Shown here piece after piece: positions 46,301 to 55,279 of a stretch of DNA of 64,000 nucleotides. A program made the translations under genes and the position numbers. Numbering within the stretch: position 1 is the first letter of the stretch; each line of letters opens with the position of its first letter. The notes under the pieces were generated by a model that was not told the origin of the DNA, ran no database searches, and was given only the letters and a program-made list of their open reading frames with translations. This stretch comes from Spodoptera frugiperda (taxonomy: Eukaryota > Arthropoda > Insecta > Lepidoptera > Noctuidae), in the NCBI RefSeq assembly GCF_023101765.2, contig NC_064213.1, positions 4,402,001-4,466,000 of the forward strand. The letters run 5' to 3'.

Positions 46301-48040
46301 TTGTGACTCGGAAGTTTGTTCGGGATGGTTTTTAGTCAGTAAAAGTCTAACACACCCTTTCGTCTCACCCCTGAAAGCAAACATTTAATGATTTCCCCTT
46401 TCCAAAAAATGTGTCGTAAATGGTCTCAAATATTTACAGAGGTCAAGTCAAGTACATAGCTCTGGGCATATTGAAACGCACGGACCCTCCAGAGTTGTGG
46501 CAGATATACAACGTGAAGAGGATCATTGCTCACCCTGGGTATAAATCGCCTTCCAAGTACCACGACATCGCACTCTTAGAGACGGATATTGAGTAAGTTT
46601 ATAAGAAGAAAAAAATCAGACACAAAAATATTGTAAAACGGAATTTGAGCCCATATAATGTAAGCTCTGTTTGGTGGTCTTCTGATGATTGAGGAATCTG
46701 GAGTGTTAAGTATCTCTCAAGATCAGCAAACCATGATAATCCACTACTGGACTATTACAAAGGCTTCCTCTACACGGGTGCTGGTGCCTGATTTTTATCA
46801 AATGTGTAATTTATTACATTACTATAAGTGGTCACTGCTGACCAAAGGCCTTTTCCCGCACGGAGAAGGTTTGAGCATTAATCACGCTTGCTCAATGCAG
46901 ATTGGCGATTTCAAACTTAAAATTAGAAATGATTTATCAATAAAATTAGAAATTAAAATGCATATTTTCCTTGTTCTAGGATAGCGTTTAATGATCAAGT
47001 CTTACCAGCCTGTCTGCATACAACAGGAGAATTAGAAGATATTTTATTTGCAACTGGTTGGGGTGCACTTGGGCATAACAAAGACTTAGCGGACACCTTG
47101 CAAAATGAAAAAAATTAATAATACGCAATTTTAGTAACTTCAAAAATAATAGTACTGAACTTGTTGACTTTATGTTCCATTTTTAGGTTTTCTTTTAAAC
47201 CTTGCCCCACACTATTATTTTCGTCTGCGTCGTGGGTGCATTGACAATACAAGTTCACATAATACATTACACCCATACCCGAAACAAGAGGATCACACAA
47301 AGATTTGCTCCGTACAGGAATCGAACCTGCTACACATTGTACACCACCCGGTTGCCTAGTCACCGTACCGACCGTGCAGTCATTTAATTTCTAATTTAGT
47401 AAAACATATGAGTAAACATGGAATATGTTCCCAGGTACAACTATCAAGATTTGATGACAAGGAATGCTCCAAATTTTATCCACCACATAGACATTTGAAG
47501 TCTGGATATAATAACACTACACAAATGTGTTACGGAGACAGATTAGAGGCAAAAGATACTTGTTCGGTACGTTATTTAAATTATTATTCATAGTTAGTTA
47601 TGATAATTGTACACATATTCTCCCCTTCCCAATCTTCCCAATCCCCGATTCCCCAACAACCCTTCAATTCCTAACCCCAAAATCTCGGCAAGAAAAGGCG
47701 GCGATTGCTAGCATCAGGTGATCCGTCGACTCGTTTATTACCTGTTCCACAAAAAAACATAGTTTTTATTTTAGTTGTCTTTGGGGATATAAAAAATCAT
47801 AATTTCTCTTTATTCTAACAACCATCATCATATCAGCCACAAGACGTCAACTGTAATTTTATTCCTCAGGGTGACAGTGGTGGTCCTCTTCAATCGAAAA
47901 ACTATGACACGTTCTACTGCGCATCAATTATATTCGGTGTGACGTCATATGGCCGACAGTGCGGCATTTCTGCTGGATCGGGCATGTACTCCAGAGTCCA
48001 ATACTATGTACCTTGGATAGAAAGTATAGTGTGGCCTTGA
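43249..48040 (+). CDS. Clip-domain serine protease, secreted, ten exons, one broken splice site
   Basis: Exons: 43249-43321, 43678-43775, 44095-44162, 44538-44599, 45049-45218, 45884-45996, 46440-46592, 46980-about 47106, 47435-47566, 47870-48040; 388 residues if all are joined. Residues 1-20 form a signal peptide (MFVGVIFLFLCPVCVTYS). A six-Cys clip domain follows (C28, C37, C43, C59, C69, C70). The chymotrypsin-fold domain has His188 (LTAGHC), Asp237 (DIALL) and Ser335 (GDSGGP). Asp329, six residues before the Ser, predicts trypsin-like cleavage after Arg/Lys. Such zymogens act in haemolymph cascades (melanisation, Toll activation); which cascade cannot be told. The activation region (VIEEEKTNITSGGT) lacks the usual Arg/Lys directly before the IVGG-like segment. 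Exon 8 has no GT donor and runs to TAA 47116-47118, so the allele may be defective or misassembled. Confidence 0.85.
43678..43775 (+). CDS. Clip protease exon 2, first half of clip domain
   Basis: Acceptor ATATTTAAAG, donor CTCCG|GTAAGT. It encodes GSKCAWNGVPGECVRMYRCL, with clip cysteines 1-3. Phase 1 in, phase 0 out. Confidence 0.82.
43845..44060. repeat. Family G MITE-like element in protease intron 2
   Basis: TGTGCTATGTAGCTATGCTA, GATGTATCGATAGTAGGGAA, two tandem GCACGCATC motifs, ATAATTGGTGGATGCAAA. Ends about 30 bases before exon 3. Confidence 0.65.
44095..44162 (+). CDS. Clip protease exon 3, second half of clip domain
   Basis: Acceptor TTTTTAATTTCAG, donor ACAAG|GTAGGA. It encodes ICDFDGKEPIICCTDC, with clip cysteines 4-6 including the hallmark Cys-Cys pair and one extra Cys at residue 73. 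Confidence 0.83.
44216..44385 (+). repeat. Family A SINE-like copy, diverged
   Basis: GGGAGATGCATTCTTCAGAA, ATGGACTGGTTCGATCAGAG; internal deletions. Confidence 0.55.
44392..44455 (+). repeat. Family C SINE-like tail
   Basis: GTATGTTTGTAAATGCACCC, ACGATACAGGACCAAATCCT. Confidence 0.6.
44538..44599 (+). CDS. Clip protease exon 4, linker
   Basis: Acceptor TTATTTACAG, donor GACA|GTGAGT. It encodes KMIISPSFGIIHKTGQKARD between the clip and protease domains. Phases match both neighbours. Confidence 0.75.
44862..45030. repeat. Family F MITE-like element in protease intron 4
   Basis: GGTTTACTCACGTAAATTAT and facing AATTTACGTGAGGAAACC are inverted ends; centre GACGACGTCGCCGCGTC. Ends shortly before exon 5. 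Confidence 0.7.
45049..45218 (+). CDS. Clip protease exon 5, linker and activation region
   Basis: Acceptor TTATATTCCAG, donor CACATG|GTAAAA. It encodes KCMEFIDKLNYPC, a linker, then the mature start ITSGGTDSLRGEFPHM. An N-glycosylation sequon (NIT) sits where activation cleavage is expected. Confidence 0.8.
45602..45805 (+). repeat. Family D element in protease intron 5
   Basis: TACTAGCTTCTGCCCGCGAC, GGTCAAGCCGTTTCGGAGGA. Confidence 0.7.
45884..45996 (+). CDS. Clip protease exon 6, catalytic His
   Basis: Acceptor TTTTGGTCTAG, donor ACCCT|GTAAGC. It encodes ALLGYGPNVKSAEWLCGGSV and ISERFILTAGHCLSSPT; His188 is the catalytic base. Confidence 0.87.
46318..46412 (+). repeat. Family B SINE-like fragment in protease intron 6
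   Basis: GGGATGGTTTTTAGTCAGTA, then AAGTCTAACACACCC and TTTCCCCTTTCCAAAAAA. About 30 bases before exon 7. Confidence 0.6.
46440..46592 (+). CDS. Clip protease exon 7, catalytic Asp
   Basis: Acceptor AATATTTACAG, donor TTGA|GTAAGT. It encodes GQVKYIALGILKRTDPPELW and later KRIIAHPGYKSPSKYHDIAL; Asp237 is catalytic. Confidence 0.87.
46800..46920 (+). repeat. Family L element fragment in protease intron 7
   Basis: CACTGCTGACCAAAGGCCTT, CACGGAGAAGGTTTGAGCAT, GCTCAATGCAGATTGGCGAT: a phrase set widespread in moth genomes. The 99-codon frame across it is not a gene. Confidence 0.65.
46980..47118 (+). CDS. Clip protease exon 8, lacking a splice donor
   Basis: Acceptor CTTGTTCTAG. It encodes EIAFNDQVLPACLHTTGELE and DILFATGWGALGHNKDLADT. 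To join exon 9 in phase 0 it should end at 47106, but the sequence there is CAAAAT-GAAAAA with no GT. Reading on adds three codons and stops at TAA 47116-47118, which would give a 291-residue product without the catalytic Ser. The true end is uncertain. Confidence 0.7.
47192..47390 (-). repeat. Family C tRNA-derived SINE-like copy in protease intron 8
   Basis: TTGCCCCACACTATTATTTT, CCGTACAGGAATCGAACCTG (B-box complement), ACCCGGTTGCCTAGTCACCG. Lies between the defective exon 8 end and exon 9. Confidence 0.75.
47435..47566 (+). CDS. Clip protease exon 9, substrate-pocket Asp
   Basis: Acceptor TGTTCCCAG, donor TGTTCG|GTACGT. It holds 44 codons: VQLSRFDDKECSKFYPP through QMCYGDRLEAKDTCS. Asp329 (KDTCS) is the base of the S1 pocket. 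Phase 0 on both sides. Confidence 0.83.
47615..47757 (+). repeat. Family A SINE-like copy in protease intron 9
   Basis: CCCCTTCCCAATCTTCCCAA, GGCGATTGCTAGCATCAGGT and an A-tail; internal deletion. Confidence 0.75.
47870..48040 (+). CDS. Clip protease exon 10, catalytic Ser and C-terminus
   Basis: Acceptor TTATTCCTCAG. It encodes GDSGGPLQSKNYDTFYCASI, then GVTSYGRQCGISAGSGMYSR and VQYYVPWIESIVWP. Ser335 is catalytic. The stop TGA is at 48038-48040. Confidence 0.87.
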   Translation, partial: GDSGGPLQSKNYDTFYCASIIFGVTSYGRQCGISAGSGMYSRVQYYVPWIESIVWP

Positions 48041-48045
48041 ATAAA
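48040..48045 (+). terminator. AATAAA poly(A) signal overlapping the protease stop codon
   Basis: AATAAA starts on the last base of the TGA stop. If used, the 3' UTR would be only some 20-30 bases. Another AT-rich candidate lies near 48103. Confidence 0.4.
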
Positions 48046-48231
48046 CAGATTGAATTTCTAAATAATTGCATTGGTGATTTCTTTCATCAGTTTCAGTACC
48101 CGAATATAATATATTTAGTAGATGATTACGTATTCTGTTACTAAAACCGTTTCCCTTTAGAAGTAAATTGCCATAATGTCCACGGATCACAGGACACCAA
48201 ACGTTTTGCCAATGATGTTGCCTGTTTTTAG

Positions 48232-48558
48232 GTTGCACATGGCAATTTTAGAATATACCTGGTCAAACTAATCAATATTCAACAGTCCTATTATAAAAAC
48301 CAACACAATAAAAAAGGTGTTGTATTAAACAACCCAAATAATGAAGATACCCTAAAGATTCGATCACATGACGCTTCCAACATAACATCTGTACTAATAC
48401 TCGAAGAATGTTCTAGAAAGCATCTATGTGCTACCATTTCAAAAGCGTCATGTTCAGTGGAAATAGATTCTAAGATTCCAACATGCAACTGGCGACAGAC
48501 GTTGAATAGAAATGCAGATCTCGATATCGACAGACTAGATCTGATTGGACGGCTGTGA
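48232..48558 (+). CDS. Unassigned 108-codon exon-like open frame after the protease
   Basis: A clean acceptor (GCCTGTTTTTAG) opens a frame starting VAHGNFRIYLVKLIN, stop-free for 108 codons to TGA 48556-48558. It has no early ATG. The C-terminal half is Cys-bearing (LEECSRKHLCATISKASC, then PTCNWR), suggesting an extracellular product. I do not recognise the family. Its phase 0 entry matches the donor of protease exon 9 (47566), so it could be an alternative last exon that drops the catalytic Ser. It could also be the last exon of another gene, or chance. Confidence 0.35.
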   Translation, partial: VAHGNFRIYLVKLINIQQSYYKNQHNKKGVVLNNPNNEDTLKIRSHDASNITSVLILEECSRKHLCATISKASCSVEIDSKIPTCNWRQTLNRNADLDIDRLDLIGRL

Positions 48559-50046
48559 TAGAAACATTATATTGTATTCACAACTAGCTGTTTTAGCTTC
48601 ACTCGGATGCCGATATTCCCTGTGAATGTGTCGATTTTTTATTTTTTTTTAAACAAACCTTGCTCTGATAATAACAATTATGACAACATTTCATAAATTA
48701 TCCAATTTGGTCCAATAGTTCAATTACTATGCGCGAACATCGTACATTTAGGTGTTATTTAGGTATGTATATAATAATGAAGATAAGTTTTGTGTGATAC
48801 TGAGTTCGCGCTTATAACTAAGCTACTCATACAATATTTTTATTAATCTATAATGACTTGAAAAACTATATTGCTTAAATGATGTTCTTAAACGTCAAAT
48901 CCAGTTAGATTGTTTAGTATTTAGGAATTGGAAGATGAAATAAACTAATAACATTTTTAGTTATCTTACAAAATTTTTAATTTTCTTTCATTAACAATTA
49001 AACAGTACCCAAAGTAATCTATCCTACTTATAATTTAAACTGAATGATGAACTCTCAGACTATCATCTCCAAAATGAAGCACTTTAACCAGCCGTCACAA
49101 CTTCTAATCTAGCACCTTCCAGTTTAAGTCCACGTCAGGTCGTAGCTCCGTCCTGTCGCTACTGCAGCTATGTAGTCGTGTAATAAAGCGATGAAGCCAT
49201 CCAACTTGTCGAGACAAGTTCAGGGGCTTTTTGGCCGAACGTGCCTTCGTACTTGTGCTAAGCGCTATTCATTAAATTGCAAACTTTGATCATGTTCTAG
49301 AAGATTTAGGGGTACAAAGACGTTGGTCTTATAAACTATTTCATTTTTGTTAAAATGGCTATTATGTAATTATTATATTATGTTACTATGATTTAAAAAT
49401 AAATGCTTTCCGTAAATTCTCACAAAAACTGACAAATTATGTCGTAGTATCTACATATAAATTAATAATAGCAATCTAAAATTTTTAAATACCTTAAAGT
49501 ATCAATGTCATATGAAAATGAAAAATGAATGAAAATCTTAAGTAAACCCGGCGAACACCGTTTTGCCACCAATGATGTTCCATGGTTTCCTGCTGTTCTT
49601 TTGAAAGTAAAAGATGTGGTCGTATTATGAAATACAAGTTATGTACGTACATGTACGGACTTAATGGAATCATTTCAAAACAGTCTTTAGACTAAACAAA
49701 ATTAAAATGGCGATGTAGAAAATTATTTAATTAAACACCTAACGTAGACAATAGCTCCACTATATTGTGTTCACACAACTAGAACTTCTCATTAAATGCT
49801 ACTATATTTTACAAACTTTAAATCCTTAATGACCGTGATCACCAACCACCTCTAAGAGTTACTTAGCGTGAGGGAGTATCTCAACCTCAACTAACCCTTT
49901 GTCTTTAGGTGGCACTTCTAGGGTGGTGAAAAACAAACTGTCGTTAATGTTACCTATCTTATCCTATTATGCCTACCTATCTTAATTAAGAGATTCCTTA
50001 AAACCTAATAGAGGTTGGTGAAATATTATATGACCTTTTTATACTA
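48559..50046. other. Intergenic, no gene seen
   Basis: AT-rich; possible D-like remnant at about 48585-48760. Confidence 0.35.
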
Positions 50047-50170
50047 TAGTCTAAGGGTGCTTTTCTACCAGAGATGTGCTATAGCTACGTTGCTGTGAAT
50101 GCGTTTGGCTTCCACTAATTATATTTATTGGTACCCATAGCTTAGCACTGGTAAAAACGGACTATAAGTA
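50047..50170. repeat. Family G MITE-like element, short
   Basis: GGGTGCTTTTCTACCAGAGA start shows the family's terminal repeat; AATGCGTTTGGCTTCCACTA inside. Confidence 0.65.
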
Positions 50171-50174
50171 CTTT

Positions 50175-50246
50175 TTTTAAGTGGGCAATATCATCCAATG
50201 ACTTCTTTCGCCTCAAGCGTAGCGAGAGGGAGTGTCAAACTCTTAT
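50175..50246 (-). repeat. Family B SINE-like copy, left half split by the jockey-like element
   Basis: GGCAATATCATCCAATGACT through GCGAGAGGGAGTGTCAAACT; continues at 51878. Confidence 0.75.
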
Positions 50247-51874
50247 GATAAATGATAAATGATATTTATTTTGCAAATAGGTTATAAAATAACACTTTTA
50301 CACGTCAATCTCTTAAATAACTAGATGGGGCCGGCATTTCCTATCCGACTACTCTGAGAAGAAATGCCGAAACAAACTCAGAGGTCATAGTCTCTTTTAA
50401 AGTCCAGACAAAATCAATTAAAGATGTCGGAGAACCGTGCAAGTTGATTCTGTAGTGGTCTTTTGAGGAAAGAACCACAGCAGTTTGAGCGGACCTGTTC
50501 AGATGGCAGCACGCATGTGTCAGTTTACAATCAGCTCAGCTGACGGCTGTTGCTGAATGATCCGACGAACAACACCAACCAAAAGAACATTTGGGTAGGC
50601 CACACAAATGCTCAAACTGTCAGAATATAATTTACTAAAAATAAAATGACTAGCAAAAGTCTCACACGGTCCTCAAACTAACAATTTTAAAAGGAAATAT
50701 AAAAATATAAAAGGAAAAAAATATATAAAACAATGTCAAATATATAAATCATGTTAATGTCAAATTGTATAAAAAATGTAACTATATGTTACAAACATGT
50801 CAGCAAGACCTGTGTGGACATTATAGCAGTTCATTCCCAAGCCTGACTATCCTCCAAGTAGTCTTTTATTTTATAAAAAGCTTTACTACAAAGTTTTTCT
50901 TTAATAACTTTTTTAAATTTACCTAGGTTTAAACTTTGAATATGGCTGGGAACTTTATTGTAAAAGCGTATACATTGACATCTAAACGAACCGCTTATTT
51001 TCTTAAGTCTAGTAGTAGGAACAACATATTTATTTTTATTTCTAGTGTTGATATTGTGTATATCACTGTACTTTTTAAATAATTTTATGTTTTTATGAGC
51101 ATACACTATATTTTCATAGATATATTGAGAGGCAACAGTCATTATATTAATTTCTTTAAATAGTTCCCTGAGAGAATGCCTCGGATTAAGATTATAAATT
51201 GATCGAATGGCTCGCTTCTGCAGCACAAAGACAGACTGAATGTCAGCAGCATTCCCCCACAGGAGAATACCATATGACATGATACTATGGAAATAACTAA
51301 AGTATACTAGACGCGCTGTATTTACATCAGTTAAATTTCTAATTTTTTTAACGGCATATGCTGCTGAGCTGAGCCTTTTCGACAACTTATCTATATGTTG
51401 GGCCCACTGTAGCTTAGCGTCTAGGGTTATACCTAAAAAGATAGCTGAATCTACAGGGTCCAACTCCCCGCCCTTGATTAGCACGCTGGTTTTGACATGC
51501 CTAACATTTGGTGTTGTGAATTTAATGCATTTAGTTTTTGATTCATTAAGTAGCAAGTTATTGGCACTAAACCAGCGTACTATTTTTGAGAGAGCACTAT
51601 TTACATGATCATTGACTAATTGTCCACGTTTGAGTTTAAATAATAAAGAGGTATCATCAGCAAACAGTACTATCCCATGGTTATCCTTTACAAGGTAAGG
51701 TAAGTCATTAATATAAATAAGAAATAAAAACGGACCGAGAATTGACCCCTGCGGAACACTCATCCTAACAACAGACCCGGCAGAAATTTTCCCGTTAATC
51801 TCAACTCTCTGAATTCTATTACTCAAGTAAGAGATAAGTAGGTCCAGAGAGTTGCCCCGCATTCTACTTAAAAC
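50247..51874 (-). mobile_element. 5'-truncated jockey-like non-LTR retrotransposon
   Basis: The minus-strand frame 51877-50831 (348 codons) encodes the C-terminal part of a reverse transcriptase. It includes VPQGSILGPFLFLIYINDLP and the catalytic FADDTSLLF, then thumb and C-terminal regions as in jockey/CR1-group elements. The endonuclease and RT N-terminus are missing. A 3' UTR of about 570 bases ends in short TGATAAA-type direct repeats (50247-50265). It sits inside a family B repeat, whose halves flank it at 50175-50246 and 51878-51990, so the insertion is younger than that repeat. Confidence 0.85.
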
Positions 51875-51877
51875 CAT

Positions 51878-51990
51878 CTCCTCTCCACTCCTGCTTTTTG
51901 AGCCGGAGCCCCGGTAAGCCTGCTAGGTAGTCCGCAGGACTCTGGATCAGGCATTAGCCCTACTGGGCCCCATCTGTGGTAAACGGACTC
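51878..51990 (-). repeat. Family B SINE-like copy, right half split by the jockey-like element
   Basis: CCACTCCTGCTTTTTGAGCC, GGAGCCCCGGTAAGCCTGCT, CCTACTGGGCCCCATCTGTG. Confidence 0.75.
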
Positions 51991-52479
51991 CGCTACGATA
52001 CGAATATTATTAAAATATATTTATAAGCCTAGAAGTATAGATATAAATTAGTCTCCTTTAAAGGTTAATATCCTTTCATTATCTAACATCTTTACGTCCA
52101 TAGTTTTATGTGATATCTAAACGTCGTCCACATGAATGAATCTACTTATCATCAAACCAGTTTTATGTTTAAGTTTTAGCTTCCAGTTTCATACTTATAC
52201 TCCAAACCTAAGCATCATGGCGATATTAGATATCATAACCTTTGTCAGAAATTGGGTTATCAAAAGCAAAATGTATTTTGCAATATTATTATGTTTATTC
52301 CATACCATCAACTTAAGCGCTCATTGGCTGTTTCATCATCCTATAATGTGATGAGAGAACCTCGTATAAAGTATATACTTATGTGTTATATTTTGTAGCT
52401 GAGCTCAAAAGAGAGGGAAGTAGTAATTGCTATTTATTTTTCTTGTTGACGAATTTTAATATGGTGAGTACGACGATAT

Positions 52480-52745
52480 ACGATGAAGATGTAATAGTTA
52501 GCTATGAAACTATGTGACCATTTCCATTGACACTAGATGATAGAAGATGCGCAGCTCGATTATGCAATGTATAGATAGCAGGGATATCATCCATAGCACG
52601 CATTTTTCCAAATAAAAAAATAGCTTATCTGAATCCGTTTCTATCAGTACTAAGCTATGTTTACCAATGAATATGATTGGTGGAAGCCAAACGCATCCAC
52701 TGCAATGTTGCATAGCACATCTCTTGTGGAAAAGCAACCCCTAAT
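52480..52745. repeat. Family G MITE-like element
   Basis: GCAGCTCGATTATGCAATGT, CATCCATAGCACGCATTTTT, AAACGCATCCACTGCAATGT, AGCACATCTCTTGTGGAAAA. Confidence 0.65.
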
Positions 52746-53784
52746 GTGTTATTTAATCGTCAATTTAGACACCTCATATCACGAAAACTCTAAAGTTTTA
52801 TCTTCTTATAGCTCGGCGATCACAATTTGGAACAGATTTGACAGATGGTAATATAATTCGGATTGAAGTATTACAAAGCATTTAGTGTCCAAACTCTATA
52901 ATGTGCAAGTCATTAAACTCACGAGGAACATAAACCAACAATGTTGTTTACACAGTTTCCTAGTGCAGTTATCTCTGAAATAATAGCTATTCATGAAACG
53001 TACACGTGTAGTCTTAGCGTTAAACTAAAGCAAACTTCTGTTAGTACTTAGTTATTTGCCGACATTAATTGCTAGAAATCGAAACTATCCTGTTTCATTC
53101 TGATGATGTCATACAATATTTTTAGATACTAGCTACTTTTGCTCGGTTATAGCTCTGCTCAGTTCCTATCGATTATGGCGTGATGTTTTATAGTCTAAAA
53201 CGTTCCTTGGAAAATGAAGCCGACTGGTAGCGGGAGCATTGTCAAAGCTACCGGTGGTTTGGGCTCCAGAGACAGAAACCTCCTCAAAATGTGTACCGTG
53301 TGTAATGATTATTATAATGTTAAAGTATATTTCATCATTTGTCAAAATTAATATCACATCATACTTTACATTGCAGCTTTCATTCTGCAATGTTTTAAAT
53401 GAAAACATAAAAAATAATTAAGTGAAATGAACACTGCAATGCAGTGTAATTCGTTCAGATTTTAGCACTGATAGTATCGCTTGTAAGTGTTTCGTGACAA
53501 AACTAATAAATCGGAGCCCTCTTATAGTTTCAGTCTTATAAATACTTAAGCAAGTTGTTTCAAAAGCTATTATACACTATACGCAATAGTGTATAAAGTG
53601 AATTAATAGCGTGTAAGGAACTATATAACTAAGTTAATAGTGTATAAAGAATATCTTAAAATATTTCCTTATGTATAACATATAGTTTAATGGCAATTTC
53701 ATTTATGTTACTGTAAAAGTAACACTTATTTATTTCCTGAAAAGGGTTATATAAAAATTGTAAATAATGGCTACGCTGTAATGT
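52746..53784. other. Intergenic, no gene seen
   Basis: AT-rich. A D-like head (TACTAGCTACTTTTGCTCGG) lies at 53130-53180. Short repeated motifs of the form GTGTATAA/AATAGTGTATA occur at 53570-53650. Confidence 0.35.
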
Positions 53785-53880
53785 AATATAAACTGACCGT
53801 CGAATGTGCAGAAAGATCGTACAAAGCGAGACTATGATAAACTGGTTTTGTACGGGAGGACGATACATAAAGTAATTTTG
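53785..53880 (+). repeat. Family J repeat
   Basis: CTGACCGTCGAATGTGCAGA, AAGCGAGACTATGATAAACT. Confidence 0.6.
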
Positions 53881-54096
53881 AAAACCAAACGGCCGCTCGA
53901 GCCAAGCCTGGAGAACTGGCCCGATGGCGTCAAGCGTTCGTCTGCCAAAGGCAGCAGCGGCAAGGTAGTCCGCCCAAGACACGGCCTCCCTGACCTCATG
54001 AGCCGGGCACTCTCCACGCGCCCTCTGCTCCGCCGTCCATTCATAAACTCTGGCGAGCACCCACGCCTCCAGCTCCCACGAAAGTGTGCCTGCCAA
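53866..54096 (-). mobile_element. R1-clade-like non-LTR fragment next to telomere-like motifs
   Basis: A GC-rich block whose minus-strand frame reads AGTLSWELEAWVLARVYEWT and later GRRTLDAIGPVLQAWLERPF. This resembles the region after the reverse transcriptase in R1-clade elements (R1, TRAS, Waldo type), as I recall it. Both ends are cut; family J sequence follows at 53880. No catalytic domain remains. Confidence 0.45.
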
Positions 54097-54099
54097 TGA

Positions 54100-54136
54100 A
54101 CCTAAACCTAACTTAACCTAAACTAAACCTAAAGAG
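54100..54136. repeat. Degenerate telomere-like CCTAA motifs
   Basis: Several CCTAA units (complement of the insect telomere unit TTAGG) lie within 37 bases, separated by A and T runs. They directly adjoin the R1-clade-like fragment. Confidence 0.4.
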
Positions 54137-54269
54137 AACAAGATGCAAGCATTTGTTTTGTATTCGTCAATTGCCGAAAACGTGGATAAGACGTGCGGTT
54201 ACTTGGATAAGGGGCCTTATTCTATTCTTATTCTTTACTTAAGTGAGACTTGATTAAGCGTGATACATA

Positions 54270-54365
54270 CATACATAACCTCACGCCTGTCTCCCATGGG
54301 GGTAGGCAGAGACAATGGAACGCCACGGTTCTTACACACTTCTTTCGCTTCATCAACAGTCATTA
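54270..54365. repeat. Moth repeat fragment resembling family M
   Basis: AACCTCACGCCTGTCTCCCA, TGGGGGTAGGCAGAGACAAT, CGCTTCATCAACAGTCATT. Confidence 0.5.
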
Positions 54366-54648
54366 AGCGTAATATGATGCGAAAAAGGTCGTTGGTTAGA
54401 TTAGATGAATTGATGGAACTCTGATACTTCATTTCCAGGTATCTTTACGATTATTGGACTTAAATGGTAATAACTATATAATTAATGTACGAAACCAATT
54501 AATAGGTTAAGTGCCAATAAAAGTAACAGTAAGTTACGGTAACTTTAATTGATGTTTCCAGGGCGGAAAAGTTTATTAGAAAAGGATGTTAATAGTTATA
54601 CAGGTAAATGGTAAAGTAAAAGAATTAAAGTAAAGTAATTTAATTTAT

Positions 54649-54945
54649 TTGTACTTTATGTATGGGAAATGGAATCTTGATTCAACTGATCGATCTAAGA
54701 TTTTATGTACCTTCAGTTTGCCTGGTCTCAATTGGAATAATGATGACCTTATCGTGAAATTAGATATACCGATTACCGAAGTATCTCGTATTTTTTTTTG
54801 TGATTCACAAATTTTAGTTTTGGCTGAAATACATGTTTCTAAATTCAAACTACAAAAAGAAGAAAAATACAGTTTCTGTAACATTGCCAAATTACTAAGT
54901 ATAGACGCGTATTCACACTTTTCTCAGAAACGTCGAGAAAACTAA
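54649..54945 (+). CDS. Unassigned 98-codon ORF
   Basis: Reads MYFMYGKWNLDSTDRSKILC and later KFKLQKEEKYSFCNIAKLLS. There is no recognised domain, no GC rise and no splice signals that stand out. It may be chance. Confidence 0.12.
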   Translation: MYFMYGKWNLDSTDRSKILCTFSLPGLNWNNDDLIVKLDIPITEVSRIFFCDSQILVLAEIHVSKFKLQKEEKYSFCNIAKLLSIDAYSHFSQKRREN

Positions 54946-55279
54946 ATAATATCAAAGTACTTCAACATTCTGTTCGAAGCAACACCAATACTTGAATAGA
55001 TCGATACTAATGAAGTATTAACGTGCTAATAAAAACCTTCACAGAAATGGACTTGATCGAACATTGTTTTAACAAAAAACTAGGAAATACTGAATGTTTG
55101 ATACATTAACTGTCGATAACAAAAGTTGTTGAGTCGAATGAATAGCAAACAGAAGTGGGTTTTAAAGGATATAAAACGCACCTTTCCAATCCAGCAATTA
55201 AATTGTCATTTAAATTTGAACTTTAAATTGTGTGTCGCATGATGTATTTCATAACGTCAATACAAAAAAGCCGAAGATA

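Noticed and set aside
46685..46984. 99-codon ORF between protease exons 7 and 8
   Set aside because: It lies in an intron across a common moth repeat fragment (family L) and runs into the exon 8 acceptor.
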